A stretch of 64,000 nucleotides of DNA, taken from contig DASYBM010000016.1 in the NCBI GenBank assembly GCA_036500765.1, positions 310,001 through 374,000 on the forward strand. Reading direction: 5' to 3'. Below are positions 33,776-42,697 of this stretch, piece by piece. The notes under the pieces were generated by a model. That model searched no databases and was not told the origin of the DNA. It saw only the letters and a program-made list of their open reading frames with translations. Made by a program: the position numbers and the translations under genes. How positions within the stretch are numbered: position 1 is the stretch's first letter; the number at the start of each line of letters is the position of its first letter. The stretch comes from Candidatus Sulfotelmatobacter sp. (GTDB taxonomy: Bacteria; Acidobacteriota; Terriglobia; Terriglobales; Acidobacteriaceae).

Positions 33776-36051
33776 AACAAGTTCTCCAGGACGCACGCAG
33801 CGGTGAAATTGCCGTGGAGGAAGTTCCCGCACCGCAACTTCTTCCCGGTTGCGCGCTGGTGCGGATTGCCGCATCCGTAGTATCGGCCGGAACCGAGCGC
33901 GCAGCCGCGGAATTTGCGCGCAAGAGCCTGCTGCAGAAGGCGAAGTCGCGACCTGATCTAGTGCGGGAAGTCATCGGTAAAGTTCAGCGCGACGGAATTG
34001 TCGCCGCGATTCAGGCCGTTCGCAGTCGTCTCGACCAGCCGCAAAATCCGGGGTATAGCAGCGCCGGAACCGTTATTGCCGTCGGCGAGGGCGTCATGGA
34101 TTTGCGGACGGGTGACCGCGTCTCCTGCGCCGGCGCGGGTTTCGCCGTTCACGCGGAGATCGCATGCGTGCCGCGATTGTTGATGGCGCGAATTCCTGCA
34201 CGTAATTCGATCCTTGGGCAAACTCCGGGCGAAGTTCGACCTGAAACTCCCAGAGAAGTCCCATTCGATGAAGCTGCATTCTGTACGCTCGGTGCTGTGG
34301 CTCTGCACGGCATCCGCACTTCCGAGTCCAGGCTGGGCGATATTGTCGCCGTGATTGGTTTGGGCTTGCTGGGCCAACTCAGCGTACAACTGCTGAAGGC
34401 TGCGGGCTGCAACGTACTGGGAATGGACACTGATGCATCGCGCGCTGACCTGGCTGGAAAAATGGGCGCCGACGGCGTCGCCAGTTCTGCCGCGGCCTTT
34501 CGCGATCTCTGTTCTGAGACATCGAGTGGCGCCGGCGTTGACTGCGTCCTGATCGCGGCCGAAACCTCCAGCAGCGATCCGGTCAATCTGGCAGGCGCCA
34601 TCGCGCGGGATCGCGCGATCGTCGTCGCTGTCGGCACGGTCGGCATGGACATCCAGCGCAAAGCCTATTACGAGAAGGAACTCGACTTCCGCGTCTCGCG
34701 CTCCTACGGCCCCGGCCGCTACGACGCCGCTTACGAGCAGAAAGGCCGAGACTATCCCATCGGTTACGTGCGCTGGACCGAAACCCGTAACATGGAAGCC
34801 TTCGTGCGCCTGCTCGCCGAGGGAAAGCTGGATGTGAGTGCGCTGATCACACACCGTTTTCCGATCGAGCGCGTCCAGAGCGCTTATGACTTAATCACCG
34901 GAAAGTCGAGCGAGCCGTTCCTGGGAGTCGTAATTCAATATGCCGCGGGTGCGGAAGCGGCGCGAACCCTCGCGCTTGCGCCACAAAGCGTGCAACCGGC
35001 CCAGCCTCCAGTTGCGGGCAACGTTTCCGTCGGAGTGCTGGGCGCTGGAGTCTTTGCCGCAGGCACGCTCATTCCCGCGCTGAAAGCGTCGTCGAACACC
35101 ACTCTCGTTGTAGTTTGTGCGGCCACTGGATCTCACGCCCAGCACGCCGCAAAGAAATTCGGATTCTCCCAGTCCTCGACCGACGAGAGCGATCTCATTC
35201 GAAATTCCAACATCAACACGGTTGTCATCGCCACTCGCCACCATCTGCACGCGAAACAGGTCCTGGCAGTGCTAGCGGCAGGGAAGCACGTCTTCTGCGA
35301 AAAGCCGCTGTGCCTGACTGAAGATGAGTTACGCGCAATCGTCGATGCCTATCTTTCAATCCCTTCGGCTCGGCGTCCGGCGCTGATGGTCGGCTTCAAT
35401 CGCCGCTTCGCCCCCATGGCCCTAAGCCTTAAATCATTCCTCGCTCCTATCGCCGAACCGCTGGCGCTGCACTATCGTATTAACGCCGGGCATCTTTCTC
35501 CTGGCCATTGGGTGAACGATCCTGAGCAGGGAGGCGGCCGCATTCTCGGCGAGGTTTGCCACTTCGTCGACCTCCTCGCCTTTCTCGCGGGCGCACCTAT
35601 CGTCGAAGTCGAAGCGCGAGCTGTCGGCAACTCCGGTCGCTACAGTGGCGACAATGTTCTGATCTCGTTGCGCTTTGCCAACGGCTCCGAGGGGACGATC
35701 GGTTATCTGGCCAATGGCGACCGTGCATTCTCCAAAGAACGCATCGAAGTGTTCGGGGGCGGAAGCGCCGCGGTGCTCGAAGATTTTCGCCGTCTGGAAC
35801 TAGTACGCAGCGGCCGCAAACAGACGATTCATGCGCGCTGGCGTCAGGACAAAGGACATCAGGCCGAGTGGGCAGCATTTGCGCAGGCCGCGCAGCAGCA
35901 TGCCCAGGCCCCGATCGAATTCGACGATCTGGTGTGCTCTACGCTCGCTACCCTGCGCGTCCATGAGGCGCTGGGGACCGGCAACCGCCTGGCTGTACGC
36001 GCCGCAGCATTTCTGGATGCAGCGCGGGAAAACTCCAGCGTTCAACCGTGA
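33772..36051 (+). CDS. Bi-domain oxidoreductase (zinc-type MDR plus Gfo/Idh/MocA), probable CTG start
   Basis: A 759-residue fusion. Residues 1 to about 380 are a zinc-alcohol-dehydrogenase-like MDR domain (GYSSAGTVIAVGEGV, DIVAVIGLGLLGQLSVQLLK). From about residue 415 a Gfo/Idh/MocA domain follows (VGVLGAGVFAAGTLIPALK, GKHVFCEKPLC, GGGRILGEVCHFVDLLAF). Family members begin KQVLQ...GEI.VEEVPAP; here that region is present only if translation starts at CTG 33772, which overlaps the upstream TGA as CTGA and has AGGTGA five bases before it. The in-frame stop at 33757 excludes any earlier ATG; GTG 33814 would drop 14 conserved residues. This family is usual in exopolysaccharide loci; its substrate is unknown. 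Confidence 0.82.
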   Translation: MKQVLQDARSGEIAVEEVPAPQLLPGCALVRIAASVVSAGTERAAAEFARKSLLQKAKSRPDLVREVIGKVQRDGIVAAIQAVRSRLDQPQNPGYSSAGTVIAVGEGVMDLRTGDRVSCAGAGFAVHAEIACVPRLLMARIPARNSILGQTPGEVRPETPREVPFDEAAFCTLGAVALHGIRTSESRLGDIVAVIGLGLLGQLSVQLLKAAGCNVLGMDTDASRADLAGKMGADGVASSAAAFRDLCSETSSGAGVDCVLIAAETSSSDPVNLAGAIARDRAIVVAVGTVGMDIQRKAYYEKELDFRVSRSYGPGRYDAAYEQKGRDYPIGYVRWTETRNMEAFVRLLAEGKLDVSALITHRFPIERVQSAYDLITGKSSEPFLGVVIQYAAGAEAARTLALAPQSVQPAQPPVAGNVSVGVLGAGVFAAGTLIPALKASSNTTLVVVCAATGSHAQHAAKKFGFSQSSTDESDLIRNSNINTVVIATRHHLHAKQVLAVLAAGKHVFCEKPLCLTEDELRAIVDAYLSIPSARRPALMVGFNRRFAPMALSLKSFLAPIAEPLALHYRINAGHLSPGHWVNDPEQGGGRILGEVCHFVDLLAFLAGAPIVEVEARAVGNSGRYSGDNVLISLRFANGSEGTIGYLANGDRAFSKERIEVFGGGSAAVLEDFRRLELVRSGRKQTIHARWRQDKGHQAEWAAFAQAAQQHAQAPIEFDDLVCSTLATLRVHEALGTGNRLAVRAAAFLDAARENSSVQP

Positions 36052-36100
36052 TTTTCAGATAATGATTCGCACGCAACATCCGAGGAGGCGAATGTAGTTC

Positions 36101-37903
36101 ATGCTGATTCTGGGCCTCAACATGTTTCACGCCGATGCCTCCGCGGCGATCGTGCTCGACGGCGAAATCAAATTTGCCATCGCCGAGGAGCGCTTGAACC
36201 GCCAAAAACATTTCGGCGGCTTTCCCGCCCTCGCGGTCAAAGCCTGCCTGGATGCCGTCGGCGCGAAGATTTCCGACATCGAACATATTGCCGTCGGACA
36301 AGACAGCGACGCGAATCTCACGAAGAAAGTTCAATACGCGCTGGCGAACCCGGCCAAGATCCTGAACTTTATTCGGCTTCGTCAGCGCAAAGAAGCCATG
36401 CGCGACGTGCGCTCGCTGCTCTCGAAGGCGCTCGACGTCGATGCGGCGCAACTTCGTTTTCAGGAGCATCATCTCGAACATCACATCGCCCATATTGCCA
36501 GCGCCTACTACTGCTCGCCCTGGGATAAGGCGGCAGGATTCAGCTACGACGGCTCCGGCGATTTCGTTTCCACCATGATGGCCCGCTGCGAAGGCAACGA
36601 AATCGAAGTCCTCGATCGAGTGTTTCTTCCGCACTCGCTGGGCAGCTTCTATAGCATGATTTGCGAATTCATCGGCTATGGCAAATATGGCGACGAAGGC
36701 AAAGTTATGGGCCTCGCGCCCTACGGAAAAGATACGTACTGCGAAGCGATCGGCAAGATCGTTACGCCGAGTTTCAAGGCAAACAGAGGTTTTGCACTCG
36801 ACCTTAGCTATTTCAAGTCGCTGGGCAGCAATCAGGGGATGCAGGTTCTCGCCGACGGTACCGTAAAGCTGGCGCGCCATTTCTCCGCGCGAATGGAGGA
36901 GTTATTCGGCGACCCGCGCCACCCTCATGCTGAGATCGCCCAGCGCGACATGGACCTGGCCTTCGCCATGCAAAACCGCTTTGAAGAGATATTTTTCCAT
37001 CTGTCGAATCAGCTTCATAGTCAAGTCCCGCTTGAAGACCTTGCCTTGGCCGGCGGATGCGCACTCAATAGCGTGGCCAATGGCAAACTATTCGATCGCA
37101 CGCCCTTCCGCCGAACCTACATTCAGCCCGCCGCCGGAGACGAAGGCCTGGCCATTGGCGCCGCTCTGCATACCTATCATTCCGTGCTCAAGCAACCGCA
37201 CCGCCACGAATTGAAGAATTCCTACCTCGGTCCGGAGTTCTCCGACTCGCGCATCCAATCGGCGCTTCAGCGCGCCGGGCTAGACGCTCGCAAATTGGAT
37301 CGCGCCGCATTACTCGATGCAGTCGCGGATGAGATTGCAGCCGGCAATGTCGTCGGCTGGTTTCAGGGCCGCATGGAGTGGGGTCCCCGCGCCCTCGGCA
37401 ATCGCTCGATCGTCGCACATCCCGGCCTGCCTAATATGAAAGATGTTCTCAACGCCCGCATCAAGCACCGCGAGTGGTTCCGGCCTTTTGCGCCTTCCAT
37501 CCTGGCTGACTATCAACGCGAGTACTTCGAACGCGATCATCCTTCGCCCTTCATGCTGCACGTTTATAAAATTCGGGCCGAGAAGCGTAAGGAACTGTGC
37601 GCTGTGAATCACGTGGACGATACCGGCCGCCTCCAGAGCGTAACGCGCGAAGAGAATCCGATGTACTACGATCTCATCTCCGCCTTCCATCGCAAAACCG
37701 GCATTCCCGTGATTCTCAACACCAGCTTCAACGAGAATGAGCCGATTGTCTGCACGCCCGAAGAAGCGATCGACTGCTTTCAGCGCACGCGAATGGATAC
37801 ACTGGCGATTGGTCCATTCCTGGTAGTAAAGCCGGATGGGAAATATGAAGTTGCATCCACTTCCGCGCCGGAAGCAATAAGGATTAGCCGGACGCAGACC
37901 TAG
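36101..37903 (+). CDS. Carbamoyltransferase (NodU/CmcH family)
   Basis: A 600-residue protein. The ASKHA-type N-terminal domain starts MLILGLNMFHADASAAIV with metal-binding histidine, then RFQEHHLEHHIAHIASAYY and FSYDGSGDFVST. The C-terminal YrdC-like Carbamoyl_trans_C part has VVGWFQGRMEWGPRALGNRS and VILNTSFNENEPIVCTPEEA. Family knowledge: O-carbamoylation of a sugar or similar alcohol from carbamoyl phosphate and ATP. It closes the second forward operon. AGGAGG at 36083-36088 sits 12 bases before the ATG, with a minimal ATG-TAG in between. The stop TAG overlaps the opposing stop of the DUF4337 gene. Confidence 0.92.
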   Translation: MLILGLNMFHADASAAIVLDGEIKFAIAEERLNRQKHFGGFPALAVKACLDAVGAKISDIEHIAVGQDSDANLTKKVQYALANPAKILNFIRLRQRKEAMRDVRSLLSKALDVDAAQLRFQEHHLEHHIAHIASAYYCSPWDKAAGFSYDGSGDFVSTMMARCEGNEIEVLDRVFLPHSLGSFYSMICEFIGYGKYGDEGKVMGLAPYGKDTYCEAIGKIVTPSFKANRGFALDLSYFKSLGSNQGMQVLADGTVKLARHFSARMEELFGDPRHPHAEIAQRDMDLAFAMQNRFEEIFFHLSNQLHSQVPLEDLALAGGCALNSVANGKLFDRTPFRRTYIQPAAGDEGLAIGAALHTYHSVLKQPHRHELKNSYLGPEFSDSRIQSALQRAGLDARKLDRAALLDAVADEIAAGNVVGWFQGRMEWGPRALGNRSIVAHPGLPNMKDVLNARIKHREWFRPFAPSILADYQREYFERDHPSPFMLHVYKIRAEKRKELCAVNHVDDTGRLQSVTREENPMYYDLISAFHRKTGIPVILNTSFNENEPIVCTPEEAIDCFQRTRMDTLAIGPFLVVKPDGKYEVASTSAPEAIRISRTQT

Positions 37904-38442
37904 TGCACCAGGAATCCGGTCGTCGCGATCACGATTCCTACAACACCCAGCAACACGCCCAGATACCAGAAGATTCTACGCCCCGAGAGCAGCGTAATCG
38001 ACGTGATCACCAACCCCACTTCGAGAAAGACTTCCGCCAGATCAAATCGATCGGCGCGATTCCGCTCGTGGCCAACTTCGGTTTCCATATCGCGCGCCTT
38101 GTCCTCGATTTCCTTTTGTTCGTCTTTGTAGCGAGCCGCCTCGCCGGCATACTTGTCATGCAATTTGGCCAGAGTGGCAGCGTCGGTAGTCGCCTCTACC
38201 GAGGTCAGGTCGACGAAGAGTTCGTCAGTATGCCGCCGAATATTCTTAGCCTGATAGTAGGCCCATTGATCGGAAGACTTAGCTTGTAGCACGACTTCTT
38301 CAGTGTGGGCGCGATGCCCAAGCAAAGTGACTACCGCTACCAGCACCGCCAGCATCGCCATGGTCATCGAGATCGGCGCCAGCGTGGGATCGTGTTTCGC
38401 ATGCTCTGCGTGTTCCTGTAATTCGTTTAGCTCTTCCGACAT
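37900..38442 (-). CDS. DUF4337 membrane protein
   Basis: A 180-residue protein. An N-terminal hydrophobic segment ISMTMAMLAVLVAVVTLLG (about residues 24-42) precedes a long charged, coiled-coil-prone middle (KDEQKEIEDKARDMETEVG). Two C-terminal hydrophobic segments end the protein (about residues 138-154 and 160-177). This order is that of DUF4337, whose function is unknown. The stop codon shares the CTAG at 37900-37903 with the convergent carbamoyltransferase gene. The YjbQ gene lies 4 nt upstream. Confidence 0.8.
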   Translation of the reverse strand: MSEELNELQEHAEHAKHDPTLAPISMTMAMLAVLVAVVTLLGHRAHTEEVVLQAKSSDQWAYYQAKNIRRHTDELFVDLTSVEATTDAATLAKLHDKYAGEAARYKDEQKEIEDKARDMETEVGHERNRADRFDLAEVFLEVGLVITSITLLSGRRIFWYLGVLLGVVGIVIATTGFLVH

Positions 38443-38446
38443 CGCG

Positions 38447-38860
38447 TCACTCTCCCATAACTTTTACGATCACGCGCTTGTCCCGCTGCCCATCGAATTC
38501 CGCGTAAAAAATTCGCTGCCATGTGCCCAAATCCAGCTTGCCCGCGGTAATGGGCACGATTACTTCATGATGAATCAGCAGCGCTTTGAGATGTGAGTCG
38601 CCATTGTCCTCGCCGGTTTCATGATGCTTGTAGTTCTTGCGAAACGGCGCCAGATGCTCCAGCCACTGATCGATGTCCTCGATCAAGCCGCTCTCGTTGT
38701 CGTTGACATACACTCCGGCGGTAATGTGCATCGCCGAAACCAGCACCATGCCTTCCCGTACTCCGCTCTTAGCGACGATCTCATCGACCTGCGGCGTGAT
38801 GTGCACGTAAGCACGATGCGTTTTGGTGTGAAACTTCAAATATTCCGTAAGCGTCTTCAT
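38447..38860 (-). CDS. yjbQ: YjbQ/UPF0047 family protein
   Basis: A 137-residue protein with all family marks: [58 protein letters not shown] and a short C-terminal strand. The full length matches the family. Family knowledge: E. coli YjbQ has weak thiamine phosphate synthase activity, but the physiological role is unsettled. It lies 4 nt before the DUF4337 gene and 23 nt after hutH. Confidence 0.9.
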   Translation of the reverse strand: MKTLTEYLKFHTKTHRAYVHITPQVDEIVAKSGVREGMVLVSAMHITAGVYVNDNESGLIEDIDQWLEHLAPFRKNYKHHETGEDNGDSHLKALLIHHEVIVPITAGKLDLGTWQRIFYAEFDGQRDKRVIVKVMGE

Positions 38861-38883
38861 TTCGAAATTCCTGATCGCTGAAA

Positions 38884-40434
38884 CTAACGCAGAGCTGCCG
38901 CAATCTTTCCACTCTGAATCAATTCCGCAATCCGCGCGAAATCTTTATACATTACCCGGTCTTTCTCCATGGCAGGGCACACGGCCCGAATCGCAGCATG
39001 AGCGGCCTCTCCTCGCTTCGAAGTTTTCAACGGAGCCAGAAAGTCCAGCGCCTGCGCCACCGCCATGGCCTCAATCGCCAGCACGTTGCGCGTGTTGTCA
39101 ACGACTCGTTTCAGTTTGATCGCGGCCGTCATGCCCATGGAGACGAAGTCTTCTTTGTTGCCCGAAGTCGTAATCGAATCCACCGAGGCGGGGTGAGCCA
39201 ACACTTTGTTTTCGCTGACCAGCGCCGCCGCCGTGACCTGCGGCATCATGAAGCCGGAATTCAGTCCCGCGCCGGATGCAAGAAATGGCGGCAATCCCTC
39301 GCTCAGTGCGGGATTCACCATCCTTTCGATCCGCCGCTCGCTGATGCCCGCCAGTGCGCTCAACGCAATCGCCATAAAATCCAAAGCAAAAGCCAGCGGC
39401 TCGCCGTGAAAATTTCCGCCGGAGATTACGTCGCCCTGGGCGCTCTTCGCATCCGTCAGCTTGGAGTTGCCGAGGAAAACAAGGGGATTGTCAACCGCGG
39501 AATTTGCCTCCGTCTCGAACACCTTGCGGCAGTGATCGAATGTGTCTCGCACCGCTCCATGAACTTGCGGAATGCAGCGTAAAGAATAAGCATCCTGCAC
39601 GCGCCCGCATTCGCGATGCGACTCGCGGATCTGGCTGCCCTCCAGCATGTGACGTAAATTGGCCGCGGTCTTGATCTGTCCGGAATGCGGACGCGCCTGG
39701 TGAATCCGCTCGTCAAATGCTGCGTCGGTTCCCTTCAGTGCATCGCAGCACAAGCCCCCTAACACGTCGGCAGTGTCGACGAGTGTTTCGGCTGCCAGTA
39801 ACGCCAGAGTTCCCACCGCCAGCATGGCTTGCGTTCCGTTGATCAGCGAGATCGTTTCCTTGGCCTCAAGCACAAGAGGTTTAATTTGCGCCCGCTTCAA
39901 CGCCTCCGCGCTGGGAACGCGCACTTCTCTTTCGTCAATGCACTCGCCTTCGCCAATCAAAGCCAGCGCCAGATGCGCCAGCGGCGCCAGATCGCCGCTC
40001 GCGCCCACGCTCCCCTGCGACGGCACCACCGGCGTAACTCCACGATTGAGCATCTCGCAAAGTGTGTCGATCACGATCGCCCGAACTCCGGAGTGCCCCT
40101 TGGCCAGCGAATTCGCCCGCAGCACCATCATGGCGCGCGTCTCGGAGACGGAGAGCGGTTCACCCACCCCGACTGCATGGGAGCGCACCAGATTGACCTG
40201 CAACTCTCGAATCTGGTCGCCCGCGATGCGTACGTCGCTCAACTTCCCGACCCCGGTGGTGATGGCGTAAGCGACTTTATTGCTGACGACAATTTCGTCG
40301 ACCACGGCGCGAGCCAGGTTCACCGCTTGTCGCGCGTCCGGAGCCAGCAAAGCCGCTCGTCGCGAAGCGACGCTCGCGACCTCGCCGAGATCTTCCAGCG
40401 TGAGATCGTCTCCGTTAATGTGGAGTGCGTTCAA
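38884..40434 (-). CDS. hutH: Histidine ammonia-lyase
   Basis: A 516-residue enzyme that removes ammonia from histidine to give urocanate. The MIO cofactor triad Ala-Ser-Gly is at residues 145-147 in [28 protein letters not shown] (catalytic tyrosine), [10 protein letters not shown] and [13 protein letters not shown] are also present. The other hut genes are not in the window. The start is TTG 40434, supported by GGAGC five bases upstream; that ribosome binding site is itself part of a 15-16-nt tandem repeat (40435-40496). A phenylalanine/tyrosine ammonia-lyase is less likely given the overall pattern. Confidence 0.92.
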   Translation of the reverse strand: MNALHINGDDLTLEDLGEVASVASRRAALLAPDARQAVNLARAVVDEIVVSNKVAYAITTGVGKLSDVRIAGDQIRELQVNLVRSHAVGVGEPLSVSETRAMMVLRANSLAKGHSGVRAIVIDTLCEMLNRGVTPVVPSQGSVGASGDLAPLAHLALALIGEGECIDEREVRVPSAEALKRAQIKPLVLEAKETISLINGTQAMLAVGTLALLAAETLVDTADVLGGLCCDALKGTDAAFDERIHQARPHSGQIKTAANLRHMLEGSQIRESHRECGRVQDAYSLRCIPQVHGAVRDTFDHCRKVFETEANSAVDNPLVFLGNSKLTDAKSAQGDVISGGNFHGEPLAFALDFMAIALSALAGISERRIERMVNPALSEGLPPFLASGAGLNSGFMMPQVTAAALVSENKVLAHPASVDSITTSGNKEDFVSMGMTAAIKLKRVVDNTRNVLAIEAMAVAQALDFLAPLKTSKRGEAAHAAIRAVCPAMEKDRVMYKDFARIAELIQSGKIAAALR

Positions 40435-40496
40435 GATTGCTCCATGAAAAGATTGTTCCGTGAAAAGTTGCTCCGTAAAAATTGCTCGGTGAAGTG
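40435..40496. repeat. 15-16-nt tandem repeat duplicating the hutH ribosome binding site
   Basis: Four units on the plus strand, the first two being GATTGCTCCATGAAAA (40435-40450) and GATTGTTCCGTGAAAA (40451-40466). On the reverse strand each unit reads TTTTCAYGGARCAATC, containing a GGAGC-like Shine-Dalgarno. The unit nearest hutH sets its ribosome binding site, and the others are tandem copies upstream of it. Confidence 0.75.
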
Positions 40497-40537
40497 TTCC
40501 AGCGCTTCGGTGCTCGTCCGTTCAGGCCAACCCGAGC

Positions 40538-40969
40538 TTACTTTCCCATCGCGGCACGGAACGCCGTCAGGTATTTCTCCGGCAAAGCCGCCACTTTCAT
40601 CTTCGAGTCAGTGACGATGTGCGTGGTCTCGCCCTCCGCTACCAATACGTTGTTGTCAGCCCGCACCAGTTCATAGCTGAAGATGATGACTGACTCGCGC
40701 ACCGTCTTCAGCCGCGTTCGTATCAGAATTTCTTCGTCGTAATATACGGGAGCGCGATAGCGGCACTGCACTTCCGCCACCGCGATGAATCGTCCATCGT
40801 CGCGCTCCATGTCGCGATAGGAAAATCCCATCTCCCGCATCAGTTCCACGCGCCCCACTTCGAACCAGATCAGATGGTTCGAGTGATACACAACGCCCAT
40901 CTGGTCGGTCTCGGCATAGCGCACCCGCAGCCGGGTCTCGTGAAACTCATGAGGATGATTGGAATTCAT
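40538..40969 (-). CDS. YbgC/FadM-type acyl-CoA thioesterase
   Basis: A 143-residue hot-dog fold protein. The diagnostic N-terminal motif RVRYAETDQMGVVYHSNHLI has the catalytic aspartate, and FEVGRVELMREMGFSY and the strand RAPVYYDEEILIRTRL follow. Family knowledge: hydrolyses short- to medium-chain or aromatic acyl-CoAs. It ends the acyl-CoA gene run, 13 nt after the enoyl-CoA hydratase, so it probably trims pathway acyl-CoAs. Confidence 0.88.
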   Translation of the reverse strand: MNSNHPHEFHETRLRVRYAETDQMGVVYHSNHLIWFEVGRVELMREMGFSYRDMERDDGRFIAVAEVQCRYRAPVYYDEEILIRTRLKTVRESVIIFSYELVRADNNVLVAEGETTHIVTDSKMKVAALPEKYLTAFRAAMGK

Positions 40970-40982
40970 TTTCCCGTCTAAG

Positions 40983-41765
40983 TCATTTTCCGGTCCATAC
41001 CGGCTTGCGCTTTTCCAGAAACGATGTAATCCCTTCGCGAAAGTCTGCCGTGGTTCGGATCGCGGCGTTCTCGCGCACGGCGGCTTCGATCTGTTTGTCG
41101 AGTTCAGGACCGGCGTGATCGGTGAGCAGTTGCTTGGTAGCGCGCAACGATGCCGGACTGTTCTCCATCAGCAGGGCGGCAAGTTCGTGAGCGCGCGTCA
41201 TCAGTTCGTCGGCCTCGGCAATTTCGCTGACCAGTCCCATGCGTGCCGCTTCCTCTGCCCCGAAAAGCCTTCCTGTCAATAACAAATCGCGTGCCTGCTT
41301 CTCGCCCACCTGCCGCAATAAAAATGTCGAAACAATCGCCGGCACAAAGCCGATTCGCACTTCGGTATAACCGAACTTCGCTTCCGGCACTGCGAGCGTG
41401 AAGTCGCACAGCAGCGCCAGCCCAGTTCCACCGGCAATCGCCGCGCCGTTCACCGCAGCGATCGTCACCTTGGGAAATTCATACAGCGACCGGAACAACC
41501 GCACCATCGTCTGTGAATCCTGAAGGTTCTGCTCAGCCGATCGCCCCAGCAGCGACTTCAAATTGTCCAGATCCATCCCCGAACAAAACGCCTTGCCCGC
41601 TCCGGTCACAATGAGGACTATCGCGTCGGATTTCGCGACTTCGTCAAGCGCCCGCAACAAGTCCTCAATCAGATCGAAGCTGATCGCGTTGCGCTTCTCC
41701 GGCCGATTCAGCGTGATCGTCGCCACGCCCGCGCCGTATGCGAGTTGTATCGTGTTATAGCTCAC
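40983..41765 (-). CDS. Enoyl-CoA hydratase/isomerase (candidate methylglutaconyl-CoA hydratase)
   Basis: A 260-residue crotonase-fold protein. VATITLNRPEKRNAIS opens the fold, VTGAGKAFCSGMDLDNL holds the first oxyanion-hole segment, and AVNGAAIAGGTGLALLCDF and AKFGYTEVRIGFVPAI hold the glycine and glutamate of the active site. Next to HMG-CoA lyase and a biotin-dependent carboxylase subunit, the natural reading is 3-methylglutaconyl-CoA hydratase of leucine degradation. The sequence alone does not exclude another crotonase. Confidence 0.88.
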   Translation of the reverse strand: MSYNTIQLAYGAGVATITLNRPEKRNAISFDLIEDLLRALDEVAKSDAIVLIVTGAGKAFCSGMDLDNLKSLLGRSAEQNLQDSQTMVRLFRSLYEFPKVTIAAVNGAAIAGGTGLALLCDFTLAVPEAKFGYTEVRIGFVPAIVSTFLLRQVGEKQARDLLLTGRLFGAEEAARMGLVSEIAEADELMTRAHELAALLMENSPASLRATKQLLTDHAGPELDKQIEAAVRENAAIRTTADFREGITSFLEKRKPVWTGK

Positions 41766-41774
41766 GCATTCGAT

Positions 41775-41805
41775 TTATCCGTGATGATCCGTGCAAATCC
41801 GTGGC
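41775..41805. repeat. CCACGGAT-type dispersed repeat
   Basis: The gap between the enoyl-CoA hydratase and HMG-CoA lyase genes holds ATCCGTG-ATGATCCGTG-CAAATCCGTGG, a three-fold ATCCGTG repeat. Inverted relatives flank the next gap at 42698-42726 and 42754-42780. Confidence 0.7.
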
Positions 41806-41808
41806 TGA

Positions 41809-42687
41809 CTAGTCTGCCGCGTCCGAACTCGAGTACCTCGCCCCGATCCCCGCGGTAGCCTTCAGCAAAGCATTCAGCGGTTTCAGCGGCGGCAATTCAG
41901 CTCCGCGCTGCTTCAGTGTCTCGATTACCGTCTCTGTCGGGATGTTACCAACCAAAGCGTCCTGCGCAAAGGGACAACCACCGAGTCCGCCTAATGCAGA
42001 GTCAAAGCGCCGGCAACCAGCATCGAAAGCCGCAAGAATTTTCTCCGCCGCCTGCCCCGGGCGGCTGTGCAGGTGCACGCCAATCTCGAGGTAGTCGTAC
42101 TTGGCCATCACCGCGCCCACCAGATCGCTGACCTGTTGCACGTTTGCCATTCCAACCGTATCCGCCAGCGAAATCATCCGCAGATTGTCGACTTCCATCA
42201 GGGAAATGGCTTCGATCACCTCGTCCGGATTCCACAAATCGCCATACGGATTTCCAAATGCCATCGAAATGTAAACCACGACATCGAGCCCCGCGGCATC
42301 TGCTTTGTTCTGAATTTTCTCCAATTCTTCCAGCGCCGCCTCGGGGGCCTGATTCTGATTCTTGCGGAGGAACGTCTCCGAGATCGAATAAGGAAATCCC
42401 AGCGTCGATACCGCCTTGGTCTCAATCGCCCGCTGCGCGCCCTTTTCGTTGACCACGATCCCGATGATCTCCACGTCATCCGGCGGGTCCAGTTCCTTCA
42501 GCACTTCTTCCGAATCTGCCATCTGCGGCACAGCTTTCGGCGATACGAACGACACCGCGTCAATATGTTTGAAGCCCACGCTGATCAGCGCCTTCAGGTA
42601 ATCCACTTTCAAATCGGCAGGGATCATCCCCTTCAGCCCCTGCCAGGCATCCCGCGGGCACTCAATCAATTTGACCAAGCCACTCAT
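41809..42687 (-). CDS. Hydroxymethylglutaryl-CoA lyase
   Basis: A 292-residue HMGL-like TIM barrel protein. LVKLIECPRDAWQGLKGMIP corresponds to the catalytic arginine/aspartate motif, FKHIDAVSFVSPKAVPQMAD is the conserved substrate segment, and LGGLGGCPFAQDALVGNIPT is the C-terminal cysteine loop of true HMG-CoA lyases. It would split HMG-CoA into acetyl-CoA and acetoacetate in leucine degradation. It sits between the hydratase and carboxylase genes, and both its gaps contain CCACGGAT-type repeats. Confidence 0.88.
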   Translation of the reverse strand: MSGLVKLIECPRDAWQGLKGMIPADLKVDYLKALISVGFKHIDAVSFVSPKAVPQMADSEEVLKELDPPDDVEIIGIVVNEKGAQRAIETKAVSTLGFPYSISETFLRKNQNQAPEAALEELEKIQNKADAAGLDVVVYISMAFGNPYGDLWNPDEVIEAISLMEVDNLRMISLADTVGMANVQQVSDLVGAVMAKYDYLEIGVHLHSRPGQAAEKILAAFDAGCRRFDSALGGLGGCPFAQDALVGNIPTETVIETLKQRGAELPPLKPLNALLKATAGIGARYSSSDAAD

Positions 42688-42697
42688 GCAAAACTAT

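Noticed and set aside
32606..33874. Reverse open frame of 422 codons
   Set aside because: Antisense to the CapK-like gene, whose motifs are unambiguous.
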